Below, piece after piece: positions 51,451-55,644 of a DNA stretch of 55,644 nucleotides. Position 1 is the first letter of the stretch. Each line of letters opens with the position of its first letter. The notes under the pieces were generated by a model. The model saw only the letters and a list, made by a program, of their open reading frames with translations. It was not told where the DNA came from and did not search any database. Position numbers and translations under genes: made by a program. This DNA comes from Bacteriovorax sp. UBA1852 (GTDB lineage Bacteria; Bdellovibrionota; Bacteriovoracia; Bacteriovoracales; Bacteriovoracaceae): positions 1-55,644 of the forward strand of contig DDIK01000124.1 in NCBI GenBank assembly GCA_002338505.1, read 5' to 3'.

Positions 51451-52316
51451 ATAAAACTATTATCAACATAAATGGGGTCCTACTAAAGGAAGAAGAAGCT
51501 AAGATCTCAGTACTAGATAGAGGCTTTCTTTTCGGTGACTCCATTTATGAAGTAACTGACACAATAAAACAACATCCGATTTTCTTAGATGAGCACTTTG
51601 ATCGTCTATGGCGTTCAGCAAGTAAGATTGGCCTAGAAATTCCTTTCTTAAGAACAGAGCTTAAACATGAAATTGATAAAACACTTCACCATCTCAATGT
51701 CGAGCGGGCTTATATCAGACTAATGATTACTCGTGGGGTTGGAGACTTAACACTAAGTACAAAGTTTATGACCGCGTGTAATCTCATTATCATCACGAAA
51801 GAACTTAATGAAAACCCAGCTTGGTGGTATGAAAAAGGTGTTGAAGTCATCATAGCCAACACAAGGCGAACATCAAAAGAAACAGTAGACCCATCTGTTA
51901 AGTCAGGTAATTATCTCAACAATGTCATGGCCTATAATGAAGCCGTAGAGACTGGTGCATTTGATGCGATCATGCTCAATCAAAAAGGTGATATTACAGA
52001 GGGTACGACAAGCAATATTTGGATGATCAAAGACTCCTGCTTCTATACCCCACCTCTCAAGTCGGGACTCCTAGGTGGAATCACGAGAATGAAGATTATT
52101 GATATTTTAAAAAAAGAAGGACTAGAATTCAAAGAGACAACAATATCTGAAACTGATTTTAAAAATTGTGATGAAGCTTTTCTAAGTGCTTCGACAAAGA
52201 GAATAGTTCCTATTATAAAAATTGATGATATTAAAATTAGCAACTCTCTTCCAGGCGAGAACACAAAGAAGCTATCAAAGCTCTACTATAAACTTATCAA
52301 CGAGAGCATCACATGA
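51447..52316 (+). CDS. Class IV aminotransferase (D-amino-acid/branched-chain type), apparent ATA start
   Basis: The open frame extends well upstream of the first ATG (51723). The upstream part encodes clear family sequence: VLDRGFLFGDSIYEVT (N-terminal PLP fold) and FLDEHFDRLWRSA. With a start at ATA 51447 (AAGGGG at 51434-51439, 7-base spacer) the protein is 289 aa, the family length, and starts INKTIINING. The PLP lysine is K152 in VKSGNYLNNVMAYNEA, and EGTTSNIW follows. The ATA overlaps the TAA stop of the rhodanese gene (ATAA), as an ATGA overlap would. Substrate uncertain (D-amino-acid, branched-chain or ADC lyase types). Confidence 0.85.
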   Translation: MNKTIININGVLLKEEEAKISVLDRGFLFGDSIYEVTDTIKQHPIFLDEHFDRLWRSASKIGLEIPFLRTELKHEIDKTLHHLNVERAYIRLMITRGVGDLTLSTKFMTACNLIIITKELNENPAWWYEKGVEVIIANTRRTSKETVDPSVKSGNYLNNVMAYNEAVETGAFDAIMLNQKGDITEGTTSNIWMIKDSCFYTPPLKSGLLGGITRMKIIDILKKEGLEFKETTISETDFKNCDEAFLSASTKRIVPIIKIDDIKISNSLPGENTKKLSKLYYKLINESIT

Positions 52317-52744
52317 AACTTCTTAACTCTTCAGAGACTCCTACAGAAATATCTGAATTATTTGAAGATTCAATATCTCCAATCAAGCTATCTTACTTTG
52401 AGTCAATAGATCAGAATCTCAATATCAAGTGCCTTCTCAATTATGATGGTAACTATGAAGAAAACAAAGTCTATGGCCCCTATGAAATAAAGCCGATACT
52501 CAGAGTACTTTTAATTAAATCAAAAATTATAGACGAGAAATCAATATCAGAAATATTTAAAACTGATACCACTGAAGTTTGCCTCGTTCTACAATTTGAT
52601 CAGAAGATACAGAAGTTCCTTATTATAAACTTAGAAAATCTTGACTATTTTAAAGATAAGCAATTATCTAAAATTCTCTCGAAGAAAACCTCCGAAATCT
52701 TGATGTCTTTTGAGTCTCGTATAAAGGAACTTAAAAATGACTAA
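52313..52744 (+). CDS. Small protein of unknown function
   Basis: 143 aa, translation coupled to the aminotransferase by an ATGA overlap. Soluble, mixed alpha/beta: IKLSYFESIDQNLNIKCLLNY, later EVCLVLQFDQKIQKFLIINL, and a helical C-terminus with Lys and Glu. No domain recognised. Coding is supported by the coupled start and by an 8-base overlap with the next gene. Confidence 0.6.
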   Translation: MKLLNSSETPTEISELFEDSISPIKLSYFESIDQNLNIKCLLNYDGNYEENKVYGPYEIKPILRVLLIKSKIIDEKSISEIFKTDTTEVCLVLQFDQKIQKFLIINLENLDYFKDKQLSKILSKKTSEILMSFESRIKELKND

Positions 52745-53072
52745 TCAAATATTTCCAACATATGACGTTGACCATCTATCCACAGCGATTAAAATGACAA
52801 TAAATGGTACTCCTTATAACCCTGAGGCAATAGGACTAGAATGTATCAAGTTTAAGTCTCAAAAAAGCATAAAAAAAGACGAAATATTGAGTATAGAAAT
52901 ATCCATTTTCACGAAGTCATTTCTTCTTGAGGGTAAGATTGAAAACTTAGATTATGACCGTGATATAAAACTCTATAATTATTACGTCTCGGTAAAATTC
53001 TCTAGCAAATTCAACTTTCTAAAATGGATGGCCGTTATGAAAGGAATACACCGCTCACGCTTTAAGTACTAA
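52737..53072 (+). CDS. Possible PilZ-like small protein
   Basis: 111 aa. The pattern IGLECIKFKSQKSIKKDEIL, then SIEISIFTKSFLLEGKIENL, then NYYVSVKFSS resembles the second half of a PilZ barrel (G-x-x-x-x-x-x-x-L-x-x-G, then V-x-W or V-x-F strands). The RxxxR and D-x-S-x-x-G c-di-GMP signature is not clear. It ends a four-gene plus-strand set and overlaps the convergent glycosyltransferase gene by 18 bases. The name is tentative. Confidence 0.4.
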   Translation: MTNQIFPTYDVDHLSTAIKMTINGTPYNPEAIGLECIKFKSQKSIKKDEILSIEISIFTKSFLLEGKIENLDYDRDIKLYNYYVSVKFSSKFNFLKWMAVMKGIHRSRFKY

Positions 53073-54215
53073 CTGCTGAATCAACTCTCTTTGTTCCTTC
53101 TCTATGGACACTAAATGCTCAGAGGAATTCTTGATAAGTTCTGACCTAAATTTGTCATTTCTCACGATAGTTGAGAGAGACTGAAACAGACCAGAGTGGT
53201 CATATGGAAAATAAGTAAGACCAGTTACCTTATTTAAAACAAGTTCACCACTTCCACCTAAGCCGGTAGATATAACAGGTAGACCACATGAAAAGGCCTC
53301 AGCAATTATTCGTCCAAAAGGTTCTTTATCTATTGAGGGATGAATTAAAAGATCAATATCTGAATATATAACACTTGGTGATTGCCTACCTCTAAATTTA
53401 ATCAAAGAACCATTTTTATAAAGTCTCTTTAATTGATTTAAATAATCATCATGGGCCCCAGCGGTCTTATAAATATCTCCCCCATATATATCTATACTCT
53501 CTATTCCTAGGTCTTTTAATTCCTTATGATATAACTTTTCAAACTCAAGAATCGTATGGATACCTTTCCATGGAGCAAACATGGAGACAATTCCTATTCT
53601 CTTTATTTGGTTATGTGATTTCTTCTTTGCTCCAATTTTACCAACTGGATTATAGAGAGTTTTAAATACATTATCTGAACCATTGCAAATTCGACGGACT
53701 TCACTTGTCACAGAATTTGAATTTGAGACAAGAACTTTCTTCATTGAAAGATTTTTCCTGAGTAATGCCCAAACTATTTTGAATACCCCTTTATCATAAG
53801 GATAGTCTCTAAAGTGCCAAATCATTTTTCCCTTAAATCCTTTTATAGTAAGATAAATAAGAGTAGGAAACCCAACTTTGTTTCCGTTGATCCAAATAAT
53901 GTCTTGAGCGTTAATATGTATTCTTCTCAATTCTAAGAAAACTAAAAGAAAACTATATGTAAGAGTAAATAATCGACCAATAGCACCGGATCTTGAGACT
54001 TGATAAAGTGCGCTAGGATAGCAAAGGCTCTCGATCTTATAATTGTGATCTTTCTTTGTCTCATTTATAAAAGAGATAACATCTCTTCCGTTATCACCCT
54101 CAAGCGTCGGAACTATAAAAAGGCATTCTTGTGGAATATGCAGACTTTGAAGTATGATACTTCTTTCAGCTCCTCCTAAGTAAGGAGAATTAAGTAGTAT
54201 AATACACTTACTCAA
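53055..54215 (-). CDS. Glycosyltransferase, GT4 family
   Basis: Start TTG 54215 has GGAG six bases upstream and overlaps the preceding gene end by 8 bases. About 386 aa. The N-terminal domain starts KCIILLNSPYLGGAERS. The C-terminal domain has IGIVSMFAPWKGIHTIL, then PFGRIIAEAFSCGLPVIST (EPFGRIIAE is the E-x7-E motif) and GGSGELV. It transfers a sugar from a nucleotide donor onto a lipid-linked or surface glycan. Donor and acceptor unknown. It is the third of three overlapping minus-strand genes for surface polysaccharide. Confidence 0.9.
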   Translation of the reverse strand: MSKCIILLNSPYLGGAERSIILQSLHIPQECLFIVPTLEGDNGRDVISFINETKKDHNYKIESLCYPSALYQVSRSGAIGRLFTLTYSFLLVFLELRRIHINAQDIIWINGNKVGFPTLIYLTIKGFKGKMIWHFRDYPYDKGVFKIVWALLRKNLSMKKVLVSNSNSVTSEVRRICNGSDNVFKTLYNPVGKIGAKKKSHNQIKRIGIVSMFAPWKGIHTILEFEKLYHKELKDLGIESIDIYGGDIYKTAGAHDDYLNQLKRLYKNGSLIKFRGRQSPSVIYSDIDLLIHPSIDKEPFGRIIAEAFSCGLPVISTGLGGSGELVLNKVTGLTYFPYDHSGLFQSLSTIVRNDKFRSELIKNSSEHLVSIEKEQRELIQQLVLKA

Positions 54216-55206
54216 AAGTTTCTCCAAAGTACGCAGTTATAAACCGTTTAAAATAAGAAAGGTCGTGGGAAGCTAAAGTATGTGCATGGGTAAATTCACA
54301 TAGCTCCTTATAGTTTTCACACAAATTAAAATCAAAGAGGTCATTTCCTTCTAATACATAACCATTTCTTTTGTGATGTACATTCTCAGGAAGTCCTCCT
54401 GTAGAGTTTACAATTGAAGGTACACCGTATTTTCCAGCTTCAAGACAAGTGAGACCAAACCCCTCAAAGAAACCACGGTGAGAATGATCAAGCGAAAGTA
54501 AGAGGTTGAAATGAGAGATTTTGTAAAGCTCTTCTCTTTTTTCATTAGATAATTTGTCATAATACTTTGTTATAAACACATCACTTACAATTCCCTTAAC
54601 ATTCGTATGTAGTACAATCTCTTTGTCATGATATTTTTTTGAAAGATTCTTTAATAAATCACCAACTCCTGAAGGGTTTTTATGAGGTACATTACGAGAA
54701 AAAAACGTGAAAGAAATTTCATCACGAATACTCTTGAAGCAATACTCACTTTGAACTGTATCGATGCAATTATGAACGACATAATCTCTTGAATAGTCGA
54801 GATCAAGACCAAAGCTTTGAGTTTTTTTCATCGTAAACTCTGAGATAAATATGTTTGCTCGAGAAGACTCCAAGGACTGTAAAATATTTCTTTGAAAGAT
54901 TCTCTTATATAATCTTTTTAAGAAATTAGGAGAATAGAATAAGACTTCTGAGCCATGGATGAAGTTAATATTTTTTTTCTTATCCCAATTGCCGAAGTAG
55001 CTCGCCATCATGTGAACATTGAAAATCAAATCATACTTCTCATTTTCTTCATATGCCTTAAGCTCTTTGATAGATTTCCAATGAAAGAGCTCAACATCAG
55101 AATATATCTCTCTTAACACACTTTCGAGATTTAAAGCATAAGTAGTTAATCCTCCAAACTTTGGAAGATAGTCAGAAGTGGTGATAAGAACTTTATGAGG
55201 CAGCAT
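54208..55206 (-). CDS. Glycosyltransferase, GT4 family
   Basis: 332 aa. The N-terminal part has VLITTSDYLPKFGGLTTYA (the start loop of GT-B enzymes) and INFIHGSEVLFYS. The C-terminal part has FEGFGLTCLEAGKYGVPSI (the E-x7-E motif) and STGGLPENV. Starts at ATG 55206, overlapping the WecA-like gene by 14 bases. The likely function is addition of one sugar during surface polysaccharide assembly. Confidence 0.9.
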   Translation of the reverse strand: MLPHKVLITTSDYLPKFGGLTTYALNLESVLREIYSDVELFHWKSIKELKAYEENEKYDLIFNVHMMASYFGNWDKKKNINFIHGSEVLFYSPNFLKRLYKRIFQRNILQSLESSRANIFISEFTMKKTQSFGLDLDYSRDYVVHNCIDTVQSEYCFKSIRDEISFTFFSRNVPHKNPSGVGDLLKNLSKKYHDKEIVLHTNVKGIVSDVFITKYYDKLSNEKREELYKISHFNLLLSLDHSHRGFFEGFGLTCLEAGKYGVPSIVNSTGGLPENVHHKRNGYVLEGNDLFDFNLCENYKELCEFTHAHTLASHDLSYFKRFITAYFGETFE

Positions 55207-55644
55207 CTTTTTTCTTATAGTCCTCTAATTTATGAACATTTGATTGTTTTTCAAGAATTTTAAATTCAAACTTATCGACCTTAGATGAGTCGATAACCAC
55301 CACATCTTCTTTTCTCAAGGAGGAAAGAAAGTTTTTCAAGTCTGAGGTTCGATGTTTTTTGATCCAGTATTTCTTTCCATAAAAAAGCTGAAATGCTCCA
55401 AGAGACAGGCAAAGACCACTATATATAAAAATTTTAGGTACTGACGTTGCCTGAGTGAGATAAATAGATAGGCTTAATATCGCACCATAACTTAATGCTA
55501 AAACATTGGTTGTTGTTGGTACAGATAGCTCATAGTAATTTCTAAAGAGTTGATGGAGATGAAATCGATCACCTATAAAAGGTGACTTACCTCTATAAAT
55601 TCTTCTGATAAATGAGATTCCCACTTCGGCCATAGAGATAGTAG
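55193..55644 (-). CDS. WecA/TagO-like polyprenyl-phosphate sugar-1-phosphate transferase (C-terminal part)
   Basis: The frame stays open to the window edge, so the N-terminus is missing. It reads ISFIRRIYRGKSPFIGDRFHLHQLF, in which the R-R-I-x-R-G-x-S-P-F-x-x-D-R-x-H-L-H motif marks the C-terminal catalytic loop of WecA/TagO-type enzymes. Two membrane segments and a basic C-terminus follow. These enzymes start glycan assembly by moving a GlcNAc- or GalNAc-1-phosphate onto undecaprenyl phosphate. An ATG at 55633 lies inside the conserved region and is not the true start. Confidence 0.85.
   Translation of the reverse strand, partial: TISMAEVGISFIRRIYRGKSPFIGDRFHLHQLFRNYYELSVPTTTNVLALSYGAILSLSIYLTQATSVPKIFIYSGLCLSLGAFQLFYGKKYWIKKHRTSDLKNFLSSLRKEDVVVIDSSKVDKFEFKILEKQSNVHKLEDYKKKDAAS

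Noticed and set aside
51723..52316. Aminotransferase starting at the first ATG (197 aa)
   Set aside because: It would lack the N-terminal domain with the conserved FLFGDSIYEV sequence that lies in the same open frame upstream.

Overview
This 55.6 kb window is a low-GC (by eye about 35-37 %), gene-dense piece of a Gram-negative chromosome. It carries TatC, an outer-membrane usher, an outer-membrane barrel, several lipoproteins, a complete Na+-translocating NADH:quinone reductase (Na+-NQR) and a 2-oxoglutarate dehydrogenase operon. Base composition, Na+-NQR, many short exported proteins, a CFI-box-like C-terminal domain and many one-domain signalling proteins suggest a marine Bdellovibrio-and-like organism of the Bacteriovorax/Halobacteriovorax type. 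That placement is inferred from gene content; no marker gene proves it.

Layout. 1-8.8 kb: a DUF4149-like membrane protein (partial), an HD-GYP-like protein and tatC; an exported orphan; map coupled to a NifU-like [2Fe-2S] protein; a plus-strand run of a D-2-hydroxyacid dehydrogenase, a ureohydrolase and aat; a frame-disrupted erythromycin-esterase-family gene and a GNAT acetyltransferase. 8.9-12.6 kb: four overlapping minus-strand genes encoding a lipoprotein, a NuoB-like protein without cluster cysteines, a NuoC/NuoD-like fusion and a ferredoxin keeping exactly one [4Fe-4S] set. This is the most unusual locus here. 12.6-16.1 kb: tRNA-Leu(UAA), a methyltransferase-fold protein, and a DUF1295/Cfa-like/chalcone-isomerase-like operon. 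16.1-21.6 kb: sucA-sucB-lpdA ending at a strong hairpin. 21.7-31.8 kb: nqrABCDEF, a terminator, apbE, an outer-membrane barrel with a PstS-like protein and a histidine kinase, then nqrM. All parts needed to build, flavinylate and mature Na+-NQR therefore lie on one strand within 10 kb, interrupted by the sensor cassette.

32.1-38.3 kb: an exported Cys-rich orphan and a chaperone-usher pilus operon (pilin, 82-aa mini-subunit, chaperone, usher, tip-type subunit) with a hairpin at the predicted 5' end of its transcript, then a YchJ-like SEC-C protein. 38.3-46.6 kb: methyltransferase, MATE exporter, small membrane protein, K+ channel, an orphan, an exported alpha/beta hydrolase, an exported orphan, and a DinG-type helicase with an exonuclease domain. 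46.7-48.3 kb: a redox/Fe-S operon (DUF420-like, BolA, monothiol glutaredoxin, glutathione peroxidase). 48.3-50.8 kb: a CFI-box-like membrane protein, a receiver, and an HPt-receiver protein. 50.9-53.1 kb: a rhodanese lipoprotein coupled to a class IV aminotransferase that appears to start at ATA, plus two small proteins. 53.0-55.6 kb: two GT4 glycosyltransferases behind the C-terminal part of a WecA/TagO-like transferase that runs off the window.

Genes are tightly packed, with many 1-14 nt overlaps and several TTG or GTG starts supported by good Shine-Dalgarno sequences. No intergenic stretch reaches 300 bases. I saw no rRNA, CRISPR array, insertion sequence, phage gene or replication origin.
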